The notes: generated by a model from the sequence alone, not told the origin. Counted from the stretch's first letter, positions 1-6,425 are shown. The stretch is DNA of 11,868 nucleotides from DASPXY01 sp038227745 (GCA_038227745.1 JBBRPS010000268.1:1-11868), one strand, 5' to 3'. Numbers and translations are program-made.

Positions 1-786
1 CAGCCGCGCCGCCTCCTGCTTGCGGGCACTGGACTTACCGGTGCGCGCCCGGGCGCCGCGCTTCAGCCACTCCACCTCGCCGCGCACCTTGCTCGCCAGC
101 GATTCCTCGCGCCGCGCCTGCCCCGCGAGGAACTCCTCGCGCCGTTCGAGGAAGTCGCTGTAGCTGCCGTCCACGCGGAAGTAACCTTCCGGGTAGACGC
201 GGTCCAGCTCAACCACCTGGTTCGTGACGTTCTCCAGGAAATAGCGGTCGTGGCTGACGACGACGTAGGCGAACGAAGCGTCCTGCAGCAGTTCCTCCAG
301 CCAGAGGATGCCCTCGAGGTCGAGGTGGTTGGTCGGCTCGTCCAGCAGGAGCAGATCGGGCCGGCGGACGAGAGCGCGCGCGACCGCCAGCCGCTTGCGC
401 CAGCCGCCGGAGAGCGTCCCCGCCTTCTGGTCCCCGTTCGTGAAGCCGACCTTGCCCAGCACGATGCCGACCCGCGTCGCCCGCTCGTGTTCCTCGGCGG
501 GGTCGTCCGCGAGGGCGTCGGTCAGGACTTCCTCGATGGTGCGGCCGGGGTCGAGCGCTGGGTCCTGCGGCAGGTAGCCGAGGCGCACCGTCCGGCGCGG
601 GGCCACGGTGCCGCTGTCGGGCGTCTCGAGGCCGGCGAGCAGCTTGAGCAGCGTCGATTTGCCCGAGCCATTGGGGCCGATCAGGCCGACGCGCTCGCCG
701 GCGCGCAGGTCCAGCGAGATGTCCATGAACAGCGGGCGCGGGCCGTACTGCTTGCCCAGGCCCTGCGCACTTAACAGGAGAGTCAT
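1..786 (-). CDS. ABC-F family ATP-binding protein, Uup-like (partial, 3' end outside window)
   Basis: ABC-F proteins are soluble tandem ATPases that act on the ribosome, or in Uup-type cases on ribosome or DNA-related processes, rather than as membrane transporters. The reading frame is open from the ATG at 786 to the window edge, giving 262 residues. Residues 37-45 are Walker A (GPNGSGKST), about 125-133 the ABC signature LSGGWRKRL, 145-151 Walker B (LLLLDEP) followed by TNHLD, and H179 in SHDRYF is the switch histidine. The segment after residue 195 is the start of the inter-domain linker; the EWLKRGARARTGKSSARK stretch resembles the Uup-type linker. No transmembrane segment is present. The second ATPase domain would lie beyond position 1. 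The start lies 6 bp after the stop of the small upstream gene, so the two are probably co-transcribed. The family is certain; the subfamily is inference. Confidence 0.95.
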   Translation of the reverse strand, partial: MTLLLSAQGLGKQYGPRPLFMDISLDLRAGERVGLIGPNGSGKSTLLKLLAGLETPDSGTVAPRRTVRLGYLPQDPALDPGRTIEEVLTDALADDPAEEHERATRVGIVLGKVGFTNGDQKAGTLSGGWRKRLAVARALVRRPDLLLLDEPTNHLDLEGILWLEELLQDASFAYVVVSHDRYFLENVTNQVVELDRVYPEGYFRVDGSYSDFLERREEFLAGQARREESLASKVRGEVEWLKRGARARTGKSSARKQEAARL

Positions 787-792
787 CGTCGC

Positions 793-1038
793 TCAGTCCT
801 CTTCCTCGTCGTCAAGGATCTCGATGACCGGGTGCTCCTCGTCCTCCTCGGGCGTGAAGAGGCTCAGGCCGCCGCCGTTCTTTTCGAGGAACGCGAGCAG
901 TTCTTCGAGGGTGTTCAGCTCGAGGACCCACTGGTACTCCCCGGGCCAGGCCGGCGCCGCGGGGCCGCGCACGGCCCCCTTGCAGGGCGGGCCTTTCGAG
1001 ACGGTCCCCTGAGAGGTCCGGCTCACCAGGAACTTCAT
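793..1038 (-). CDS. small hypothetical protein with acidic C-terminus, coupled to the ABC-F gene
   Basis: An 81-residue protein I do not recognise by function. It begins MKFLVSRTSQG, has a Gly/Pro-rich middle with two cysteines-worth of low complexity (one Cys visible near residue 19), then a leucine-rich amphipathic segment (LELNTLEELLAFLEKNGG, about residues 39-56). It ends in a strongly acidic tail, ILDDEEED. There is no signal peptide or membrane segment. The start is well supported: GGAGG lies at 1045-1049, 6 nt before the ATG. Its stop precedes the ABC-F start by 6 bp, suggesting one transcript and possibly translational coupling. It is probably a lineage-restricted cytosolic protein. 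The clear ribosome-binding site and tight spacing make it likely to be a real gene. Confidence 0.75.
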   Translation of the reverse strand: MKFLVSRTSQGTVSKGPPCKGAVRGPAAPAWPGEYQWVLELNTLEELLAFLEKNGGGLSLFTPEEDEEHPVIEILDDEEED

Positions 1039-1041
1039 GGG

Positions 1042-1049
1042 CTTCCTCC
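1042..1049 (-). promoter_or_regulatory. Shine-Dalgarno site of the 81-residue gene
   Basis: On the minus strand this reads GGAGGAAG and ends 3 nt before the ATG at 1038; the GGAGG core is 6 nt away. It is one of the strongest ribosome-binding sites in the window and fixes the start of the small gene. Confidence 0.7.
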
Positions 1050-1050
1050 A

Positions 1051-1082
1051 TTTCCCTTTTCTTCTTTTCTTCTTTTCCTTTC
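1051..1082. repeat. polypyrimidine/polypurine tract with perfect mirror repeat
   Basis: Thirty-two consecutive pyrimidines on the plus strand. Positions 1055-1078 form a perfect 24-nt mirror repeat (the order of C and T reads the same in both directions) centred between 1066 and 1067. Homopurine-homopyrimidine mirror repeats can form intramolecular triplex (H-DNA). It lies immediately upstream of the ribosome-binding site of the 81-residue gene, so the tract would be a purine-only mRNA leader. A function is inference only. Confidence 0.75.
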
Positions 1083-1102
1083 GCGGCCGAGAATGGCGAC
1101 GC

Positions 1103-1155
1103 GGCGCGACTCACACGATCCCATCCATCCGGGTGGTTGGGGCCGCGTCCCCTCT
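1103..1155. repeat. diverged hairpin repeat, copy 1 (overlaps 3' end of a hypothetical gene)
   Basis: The plus-strand block matches the block at 2739-2790: both begin CGCGACTC and then share about 20 of 25 aligned positions up to GTGGTT. The ends can pair: GACGCGGC at about 1098-1105 with GCCGCGTC at about 1142-1149. The stop codon of the gene at 1111-1599 lies inside the element, so the last residues of that protein are repeat-encoded. I aligned the copies by eye. Confidence 0.5.
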
Positions 1156-1599
1156 CCCCCCCGCCTCCGTCGCCGACTTCTCGAACTGCTCTTGCTGCCG
1201 AGCAGCCTCGGCCGCAGGTTCAGTCTCGATTAGCAGTCGTAACTGTTGTTCGGCAGTGGTGTTGGTGAACGTAACTCTGAATACCGTTGGCGGGTTCGCC
1301 CCTGCCGACAATTCACCTTGCCCACCGTAGGGTGAAACCGAGTTCGGGGTTCTCTCGTTGCAGAGGGCGGCCACACGGGCGAGGATCGCCCGAAAGACCG
1401 ACGTGCGCAACGGTACGTCAATTAACTCTTCCCGATCTGCCTTGGAGGGACGCACGCGGCAACGATCGCCTTGCCAGTCGAGCTGAAGATCATGTTCTCG
1501 GCACACCGTCAGCAGGTCATCGACCAGGCCCGCGACACCGCCAGTGGGATGTAGCAGGATGTGACAAAGCAGGTCTGAAAAGTGTGATGAAGTACTCAT
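1111..1599 (-). CDS. hypothetical protein, planctomycete-type
   Basis: This 162-residue protein has no function I recognise. The ATG at 1599 is chosen. The longer frame would need a TTG at 1641 and would overlap the upstream gene, whereas 1599 lies 2 nt after that gene's stop. The N-terminal half is hydrophobic-helical (FSDLLCHILLHPTGGVAGLVDDLLTV is the region, about residues 7-32). The most ordered part is the middle, with VFRAILARVAALCNER (about residues 71-86) followed by NSVSPYGGQGEL, then a beta-like VFRVTFTN segment. The last 40 residues are low complexity and partly encoded by the repeat at 1103-1155. The middle block looks like a family that recurs in Gemmata-lineage genomes, but that is recollection and not a search result. 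Tandem with the HGT-motif gene upstream, so probably co-expressed. Confidence 0.65.
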   Translation of the reverse strand: MSTSSHFSDLLCHILLHPTGGVAGLVDDLLTVCREHDLQLDWQGDRCRVRPSKADREELIDVPLRTSVFRAILARVAALCNERTPNSVSPYGGQGELSAGANPPTVFRVTFTNTTAEQQLRLLIETEPAAEAARQQEQFEKSATEAGGRGDAAPTTRMDGIV

Positions 1600-1601
1600 G
1601 G

Positions 1602-1970
1602 CTATGGAACCGATCGAATCTGCTTCGGTAGTGCTGCCCAAGCGGCGCGCAATTCTTCCAGCCCGACGCCTTCATCGAATTGGACCACCCCCTGGCTCAG
1701 GGGGAAATACAACTCATCAACAGCCAACGCGATAATATCGTCGGGGACATCCACCGCGAGGATAGCAGGGCCGCCTTCGTTCGGGAAGCCCGCCGCTTTA
1801 CGGCGGGCGTACTCCTCCGGGGTGCCCAAAGGGAACGGGCCGAATTCCAGGGTGGTCGAGAACCCTTCCGCACGCGGGCCACCGCCCGGTTCAACGAAAT
1901 CCGGATCCGGGCTTCGGGCCATGATTTGCTCCGCTCGGTGTCGGGTTGTGCCGTGAAGCAAGATCGCCAT
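1602..1970 (-). CDS. HGT-motif protein, possible ADP-ribosyltransferase-like fold
   Basis: A 122-residue protein beginning MAILLHGTTRHRAEQIM. The earlier possible start is a TTG at 2003, so the first ATG at 1970 is preferred, although its ribosome-binding site is weak. The pattern is HGTT near the N-terminus, then GFSTT about 30 residues on, an Ala/Arg helix containing EEYARRKAAGF, and a hydrophobic strand AILAVDVP. This resembles the core of ADP-ribosyltransferase-like domains (H..., STT/S, later Glu). The late acidic residue could be in VVQFDEGVGLEEL. No catalytic claim can be made: the usual second and third catalytic positions are not clearly identified. It precedes the next gene by 2 nt. 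There is no signal peptide. It may also be just a conserved planctomycete family without enzyme activity. Confidence 0.6.
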   Translation of the reverse strand: MAILLHGTTRHRAEQIMARSPDPDFVEPGGGPRAEGFSTTLEFGPFPLGTPEEYARRKAAGFPNEGGPAILAVDVPDDIIALAVDELYFPLSQGVVQFDEGVGLEELRAAWAALPKQIRSVP

Positions 1971-2058
1971 CGCCACTCTCGCCGTGGTCCCCCGCGCCGG
2001 CAACCGCCCCTCACCGGGTCAAAGGCGGTACGCACCGCCGGGCGCGAGGGCTTTAGGA

Positions 2059-2080
2059 TTCGAGCCGCGTCCCCTTTCCC
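2059..2080. repeat. half copy of the island hairpin repeat
   Basis: On the minus strand this reads GGGAAAGGGGACGCGGCTCG then AA, matching the plus-strand arm at about 2731-2748 (AAAGGGGACGCGACTCGA). Only one arm is visible; no partner arm was found within the 192-bp gap between the flanking genes. Confidence 0.4.
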
Positions 2081-2162
2081 CCTTGGTCATTCCTCCTGTG
2101 AACGCGGCCGAAACGTGTCCCTTTCTCCCCTCCTTTTCCCCGCGGATCTGATCAATGGCAAG

Positions 2163-2672
2163 TCAAACGTCAGTATAAGCTACCACCCAGTCCATTCCTG
2201 GAAGCAGTTGATTGAGTTGTTGAACGGCTTCTTCGGCGGTCGTTCGCGTCGGGAACCTCAGTTCGATACCATCCGGTCGGGGAAACCCACCAACCGACAA
2301 AACGGCGGTGCGAACTTCTTCTTCGGTGAACTTGGGTTGTGGCCCGAATCTCAACCGAACCCGAAATGGTAACACCCCTTGTTCAATTGCCTCGTTGTAG
2401 GTCACCCCAAGCGCCAGCGCGAGATCGTCTGCCTTATCCTTATACGCCTCCTTGATCAGTTGTGTCCGGTCCTCCGAGCGGACGCCTTCCCATTCGTTCC
2501 AGACGATCATCACGTCGAACTGGTCCGGTTGCGCCAGAGGGATTTCAAACATGACGGGACCTCCTGGAGCCGGCTCTCCTCCTGCGCGCTCGGCAATGAG
2601 CCGAGCAAGAAGCGAGTTTCTCCGGTCATCAGGTAGTTTAGTTTCGCTCGACCGCCCACGGATCACGGGCAT
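2163..2672 (-). CDS. hypothetical protein, planctomycete-type
   Basis: A 169-residue protein of unknown function. The ATG at 2672 is chosen because TAGGAG lies 8 nt upstream (2681-2686). The longer frame from 2786 would overlap the upstream gene and adds a segment translated from a repeat. After a basic N-terminal region (to about residue 38) comes a compact alpha/beta-looking domain: MFEIPL, then FDVMIVWNEWEGVRSEDRTQ, a helix LIKEAYKDKADDLALALG, the strand FRVRLRFG, EEVRTAVLSVGGF, and a C-terminal IELRFPTRTTAEEAVQQLNQLLPGMDWVVAY. The last part looks like a strand-helix-strand unit. No catalytic motif, signal peptide or membrane segment is visible. The internal Met at about residue 41 is another possible start. 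It looks like a family repeated in Gemmata-type genomes (recollection). Confidence 0.65.
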   Translation of the reverse strand: MPVIRGRSSETKLPDDRRNSLLARLIAERAGGEPAPGGPVMFEIPLAQPDQFDVMIVWNEWEGVRSEDRTQLIKEAYKDKADDLALALGVTYNEAIEQGVLPFRVRLRFGPQPKFTEEEVRTAVLSVGGFPRPDGIELRFPTRTTAEEAVQQLNQLLPGMDWVVAYTDV

Positions 2673-2680
2673 GACAGGAA

Positions 2681-2686
2681 CTCCTA
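2681..2686 (-). promoter_or_regulatory. Shine-Dalgarno site deciding the start at 2672
   Basis: TAGGAG on the minus strand, 8 nt before the ATG at 2672. No comparable site precedes the longer frame's ATG at 2786, which lies inside the upstream gene. Confidence 0.55.
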
Positions 2687-2738
2687 CAACCGGCCCAGGG
2701 GTTGAATAAACCACTCGGCTGCAGAACCGAAAAGGGGA

Positions 2739-2790
2739 CGCGACTCGATCGTACGACCCAATCAATCCGTGTGGTTCGCGTCGCATCCTC
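2739..2790. repeat. diverged hairpin repeat, copy 2 (overlaps 3' end of TPR gene)
   Basis: Related to the block at 1103-1155: same CGCGACTC beginning and about 20 of 25 positions shared up to GTGGTT. GACGCGA at 2737-2743 can pair with TCGCGTC at about 2776-2782. In the first copy the corresponding closing pair is G-C instead of A-T, so pairing is kept. The stop codon of the upstream gene (2762) lies inside the element. Confidence 0.5.
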
Positions 2791-3601
2791 TTTCTCTGTT
2801 CTCCCTTGAACTCAGTTCTCCATTCGCCTTGTTAACGGCCCGCGCGAACGGGAGCGCTCGCTCGCACTTCTCCACCGCGTCGGCATCTCGCCCTTCGGCC
2901 CTGTCAATCCGTGCGAGCTGGTTGAGCGCGGCCGCGATGCCCTGCAGGCTTTCCTCGCGCTGCGCGGCGTGAAGGGCGTACCCGAGCGCCTCCCGTGCCG
3001 CCGCGTAATCACCGGCTTCCGTGTGGGCGATGCCCCCCTGGATCAGTTCCTCCCACAAGTAAGATACCCGGTCCTCAACCTTGTTTCCGTCGGCGTCGTA
3101 GTATTCCCCCACCGCGTCCTGCTCCGGACCGGACTTGACCCGCGATCGCAACCGGCCACCCGGCCAGTAGGCATAGGTGTCCGTGAACGCGACTTCGCGC
3201 CGGAGCCGGGTAACTTTGCAGTCCTTCCCCGACGGTCCAACCACGCCGGCGAAGAACTCGTCGTGCGCCTCGGTTTCCGGATACGCGAGCTGCCCCCCGA
3301 GTTGCGGTTCCCCGCCGGAAGGATTGGAGACGGCAGCGAAGTAAACCGCGGACCCGGGCTCTCGGGCCGTGGGCAACGCGCACGTCCGGGGTTCTTTTTC
3401 GACCCGGACGAGCCGGAGTTTGTCGAACCGGACAACTCGCCCGGACCGATCGTGGTATGCGACGTAGAATGACCGCAGCCCTTCCGTGTCGGCGAACGCC
3501 ACCGGCTCGATCGGCCGGAACGGGATCTCGTACGACGCGAACGACCGATAGTAACGGGGCCCGGTCGGGGGGGCGACCGGCGCGTCGATGGTCGGGATCA
3601 T
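2762..3601 (-). CDS. TPR-containing hypothetical protein (N-terminal DUF6156-like?)
   Basis: A 279-residue protein. The N-terminal half (about residues 17-175) is rich in aromatic strands: YYRSFASYEIPFRP, SFYVAYHDRSGRVVRFDK (residues 44-61), FTDTYAYWPGGRLRSRV, EYYDADGNKVEDRV. The 'D.xGR/GK/GN' strand-turn pattern suggests small beta-hairpin units. The phrase reminds me of DUF6156-type proteins, at low confidence. The C-terminal part (about 188-255) looks like two tetratricopeptide repeats: AGDYAAAREALGYAL and AEGRDADAVEKCERAL are typical TPR helices, suggesting a protein-binding role. No signal peptide. GAGG lies 5 nt before the ATG. The last residues fall in the repeat at 2739-2790. The gene upstream ends 53 bp away, so co-transcription is plausible. 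Confidence 0.65.
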   Translation of the reverse strand: MIPTIDAPVAPPTGPRYYRSFASYEIPFRPIEPVAFADTEGLRSFYVAYHDRSGRVVRFDKLRLVRVEKEPRTCALPTAREPGSAVYFAAVSNPSGGEPQLGGQLAYPETEAHDEFFAGVVGPSGKDCKVTRLRREVAFTDTYAYWPGGRLRSRVKSGPEQDAVGEYYDADGNKVEDRVSYLWEELIQGGIAHTEAGDYAAAREALGYALHAAQREESLQGIAAALNQLARIDRAEGRDADAVEKCERALPFARAVNKANGELSSRENRERGCDANHTD

Positions 3602-3654
3602 GTTCGCCTCATTCGCGGAAGAACGCGACAGGCCTCAAAGGGCACCGACGGCGG

Positions 3655-4074
3655 TCAGAACCACCCTTTGGGTGCCCGCTTTCGCAACCCGCAATGCCGC
3701 ATCGCCTGCCCCTGGAAGCTGTGGCAGTTCTGCCCGTACCCGAACGCCCACCGCCACTCGCCGGCATACGACCGGGCGAATCCCCGCAGGCAGTCCGCGA
3801 TCTGGTCGTCGGTCCGGGGGTCTGACGCGGCCACCAACGGCTGAAACTCCTCCTCGGCTTCATCCCCATGGTGCGGGTCGCGGGTGAGCGTGCCGCGAAA
3901 ACTGGTCTGCCCGTTCAACTCGCCAGGGACGCCATGTATAGCAGCCGCCAGGCCGACCGGATGTTCAGGCCACCAGCCGTAGCTCTCAGAACCGGAGTCG
4001 ATCGCGTCACCGATCTCGAACCACCAGTGCCCGAACTTTTCGTCACCCGCCAGGTGAATGTGCTTTCGCTTCAT
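3655..4074 (-). CDS. hypothetical protein with permuted papain-like His/Cys signature
   Basis: A 139-residue protein from the ATG at 4074; a second ATG at 4110 would add 12 residues, and neither has a convincing ribosome-binding site. It opens KHIHLAGDEKFGHWWFEIGD and continues ESYGWWPEHP, GVPGELNG, TRDPHHGDEAEEEF. Towards the end it has GEWRWAFGYGQNCHSFQ (about residues 105-121). A His within FGHWWFEIG (H16) followed much later by NC-H-S-F (C117) is the order seen in circularly permuted papain-fold (NlpC/P60-like) proteins, where the N-terminal His and C-terminal Cys form the active pair. A peptidase, amidase or acyltransferase is therefore possible. The assignment is inference from two short motifs. 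There is no signal peptide, so it would act in the cytosol unless exported by another route. Confidence 0.65.
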   Translation of the reverse strand: MKRKHIHLAGDEKFGHWWFEIGDAIDSGSESYGWWPEHPVGLAAAIHGVPGELNGQTSFRGTLTRDPHHGDEAEEEFQPLVAASDPRTDDQIADCLRGFARSYAGEWRWAFGYGQNCHSFQGQAMRHCGLRKRAPKGWF

Positions 4075-4203
4075 CGTGATTAATTCTACCGAGCGGAACC
4101 CGGACAACATAGGCTTCTCGGCGTGCGGGTAGAGGGAGAAAGTAGTTGCCGGACACGAATCTGGCAGGAGGCAGTAACACCAGCACAGCAGGCAGTTGGC
4201 AGA

Positions 4204-4488
4204 TCAAGGCATCTGGGTCGTGTACGCCCTCCACGCCCCGGCGAAATCCTCCTGCAGCAGCCGCCCAACCACAATCAGCCGCCTGGCATCCTCTCCCGCA
4301 CGCAGTTCCTCCGCCGCCGTCGCCAGGCGCACCACCTCGTCGCCATCCCCGCGCGCCACGGCAGCCGCAGCATCAGCGAGCAGCCGGCGGCGCTGGTCCT
4401 CCAGCGCGAACAACAGCGACAGGTCCGCGCGACAGCGGCGGCACTGCGGCCCCTCGGTATTCTCGGCCCGACAAACGGGACAGCGCAT
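4204..4488 (-). CDS. zinc-ribbon protein at the end of the Hsp70 cluster
   Basis: A 94-residue protein, MRCPVCRAENTEGPQCRRC... The four cysteines C3, C6, C16 and C19 (CPVC-x9-CRRC) form a short zinc ribbon. The rest is helical: RRRLLADAAAAVARGDGDEVVRLATAAEELRAGEDARRLIVVGRLLQEDF, a helix-turn-helix layout resembling one TPR-like unit, ending WRAYTTQMP. The start is the ATG at 4488; the longer frame would begin at TTG 4536 inside the palindrome at 4523-4544. It lies 98 bp after the Hsp70 stop, in the same direction, and is likely the last gene of that transcript. In classical DnaJ a zinc-binding domain is fused to the J domain; here a separate zinc protein may supply a similar adaptor role. That link is inference. 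Confidence 0.65.
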   Translation of the reverse strand: MRCPVCRAENTEGPQCRRCRADLSLLFALEDQRRRLLADAAAAVARGDGDEVVRLATAAEELRAGEDARRLIVVGRLLQEDFAGAWRAYTTQMP

Positions 4489-4522
4489 GATAACTGGGTC
4501 GCGGTCAAGGCATGGGGAACCC

Positions 4523-4544
4523 CCCACGGGGTGCAACCCGTGGG
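4523..4544. repeat. interspersed palindrome, family A copy 1
   Basis: CCCACGGG (4523-4530) and CCCGTGGG (4537-4544) form an 8-bp stem around the loop GTGCAA. Flanks are AACCC on the left and CTTC on the right. A second copy with the same loop pattern lies at 9929-9950. It lies 43 nt downstream of the Hsp70 stop codon and before the zinc-ribbon gene. There is no T-tract, so it is not a typical rho-independent terminator. Confidence 0.7.
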
Positions 4545-4586
4545 CTTCAACGCATTCTTTTCCCCTCCGTAACTGGCCGCAGGCCG

Positions 4587-6404
4587 CTACTCCTCCAGGT
4601 AAAACAGCACGTCACTCAACTCGTTGCACGCCGACGTCAACTGGTCCCACTTGCGGTCCGTCAGCGCCGTCCGCACGTTCCCCATCAGCCGTTCGATCTC
4701 CGCCTTGTCCTCCGGCTGCAATGCCGGCAGCAGCCGCTCGCACTTCTCCAGCAGCGCCCGCGCCTGCACCGTCTCACGCTGCCCCTCGCGCGGCCCGGAC
4801 ACTAGCTCCGGCGGCCCCGTCGGCTCGTCGATCGACTCCTCGCCCTCCAGGAGCCCCTCCTCGTCCTCGTCCTCGAAGTCCTCCGCGCCGCGGTCCTCCC
4901 ACAGCCGCTCCAGTCGATCGCGGGCGACGTCGCGCTCCTCGCTCTCGTAGCGCGTCAGCGCGTTCTCGATCGTCACCTGCTTCTGCAAGCCCGTCGCCTT
5001 CTCGCGCGCCGACACCTTCAGCATCCCGTCCAGGTTCAGGTCGAGCTGCACCACGATCTGGTTGCCGGCCGGCACCCGCGCCAGACCCTCGATCAGGAAC
5101 TTGCCCACCCGGAAGTTCCGCCGCACGTCATCGCTCTCGCCCTGGTAGACGTCGATCTCGACCGTCTCCTGCCGGTCGTAGACCGTGTGGAAGACGTCGC
5201 TGCGCGAGGCCGGCAGGGGCGTGTTGCGCGGCAGGATCGGCGCGAAGCGGAACGGGAAGTCCATGCCGGCCATCGTGTCCAGTGTGCGGATGCCGAGCGT
5301 GTGCGGCGTGATGTCCACCAGCACCGCGCCGACGTCCAGGCCGGCGATCAGCCCCGCCTGGATCGCGGCGCCCATCGCCACGCACAGGTCGGGGTTGACT
5401 TCCTGGTGCGCAGGCTGGCCCAGCCGCTCTTCCAGCAGCCGGCCGATGATCGGCGTCCGCGTGGCGCCGCCGACCAGCACCACCTTGTCGATCTGCGACC
5501 CCGTCAGCCGCGAGTCGTCCAGCGCCCGCTGCACGCAGTCCATCGTGCGGTTCAGCAGCGGCCGGATCATCTCCTCGTACGTCTCGCGCGTGACCTCCAC
5601 GTTCAGGTGCAGCGCCTGCCCCTCCGTCTCGGCGATGAACTCCTCCTCAATGCGCGCGAATGGGTGGTACGACAGGTGCCGCTTCGCCGCCTCCACCGCC
5701 TGCAGCACCCGCGCCTTGGCGATCAGGTTCGCCCGCAAATCGACGCCGTGCTGCTCCTGGAATTTGTCGCAGACGTGCTTGAGCAGCAGGTCGTCGAAGT
5801 CGTCGCCGCCCAGCTGCGTGTCGCCGTGGCTCGACAGCACCTCGATCACGCCCTCCTGCGACTGCACGATCGACACGTCGAAGGTGCCGCCGCCCAGGTC
5901 GTAGACCAGCATACGCCGCAGCTCGCGCTGGGTCGGGTCGTAGGTGAGCGAGGCGGCCGTCGGCTCGTTGAGGATGCGCACCACCTCCAGGCCGGCCAGC
6001 TCGCCCGCCTCACGCGTCGCCTGACGCTGGGCGTCGTTGAAATACGCGGGGACGGTGATGACCGCCTTCGTGACCTGCTCGCCCAGCTCGCGCGCGGCGC
6101 GGTCGCGCAGGGCGCGCAGGATCATCGCCGAGATCTCCTGCGGCCGGTATTCCTGCTCGCCGAGCTTCACCTTGACGTCCTGGCCCATCTTGCGCTTGAT
6201 CGACTTGATGGTGCGCTCGGGAGCCAGCACCCACTGGTTGCGGGCCGCCTTGCCGACGAGCAGCCGGCCGTCCTCGGAAAGGCCGACGAACGACGGCAGG
6301 ATGGGGTCGCCGTCCTCGGTGCAAACGTGCGGCTGGCCATCGCGCACGTAGGCGACCTCGCTGTTCGTCGTCCCCAGGTCGATCCCAACAATCGTTTCCG
6401 GCAT
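4587..6404 (-). CDS. Hsp70 family chaperone (DnaK-like)
   Basis: A 605-residue ATP-dependent chaperone that binds unfolded polypeptides in the cytosol. Nucleotide-binding domain motifs are intact: GIDLGTTNS (7-15), VPAYFNDAQRQAT (118-130), NEPTAASL (146-153), YDLGGGTFDVSI (168-179) and VGGATRTPII (311-320). The inter-domain linker region is AVLVDITPHTLGI (about 360-372), where E. coli DnaK has VLLLDVTPLSLGI. The substrate-binding beta-domain covers about 373-490. The lid is remodelled: an acidic stretch at 509-526 is followed by a Pro/Gly break and a final helical part at 545-605. E. coli DnaK is 638 residues, and the usual C-terminal acidic tail motif is absent here. A strong purine-rich ribosome-binding site precedes the ATG. 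It follows the GrpE-like gene by 21 bp. This looks like a specialised paralogue rather than the main DnaK. Confidence 0.95.
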   Translation of the reverse strand: MPETIVGIDLGTTNSEVAYVRDGQPHVCTEDGDPILPSFVGLSEDGRLLVGKAARNQWVLAPERTIKSIKRKMGQDVKVKLGEQEYRPQEISAMILRALRDRAARELGEQVTKAVITVPAYFNDAQRQATREAGELAGLEVVRILNEPTAASLTYDPTQRELRRMLVYDLGGGTFDVSIVQSQEGVIEVLSSHGDTQLGGDDFDDLLLKHVCDKFQEQHGVDLRANLIAKARVLQAVEAAKRHLSYHPFARIEEEFIAETEGQALHLNVEVTRETYEEMIRPLLNRTMDCVQRALDDSRLTGSQIDKVVLVGGATRTPIIGRLLEERLGQPAHQEVNPDLCVAMGAAIQAGLIAGLDVGAVLVDITPHTLGIRTLDTMAGMDFPFRFAPILPRNTPLPASRSDVFHTVYDRQETVEIDVYQGESDDVRRNFRVGKFLIEGLARVPAGNQIVVQLDLNLDGMLKVSAREKATGLQKQVTIENALTRYESEERDVARDRLERLWEDRGAEDFEDEDEEGLLEGEESIDEPTGPPELVSGPREGQRETVQARALLEKCERLLPALQPEDKAEIERLMGNVRTALTDRKWDQLTSACNELSDVLFYLEE

Positions 6405-6425
6405 GATGCCCCCCTCCCACGCCTC

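Noticed and set aside
250..774. Plus-strand open frame opposite the ABC-F gene
   Set aside because: Antisense to a gene with complete Walker A, signature and Walker B motifs.
2064..2095. Possible tiny minus-strand gene starting at an AGGAGGAATG sequence
   Set aside because: The AGGAGG is only one base from the ATG, and the 20-odd-codon frame runs through repeat sequence; more likely part of the repeat.
1680..2372. Plus-strand open frame of 230 codons in the hypothetical-gene island
   Set aside because: Spans two minus-strand genes and an intergenic repeat; composition looks non-coding.
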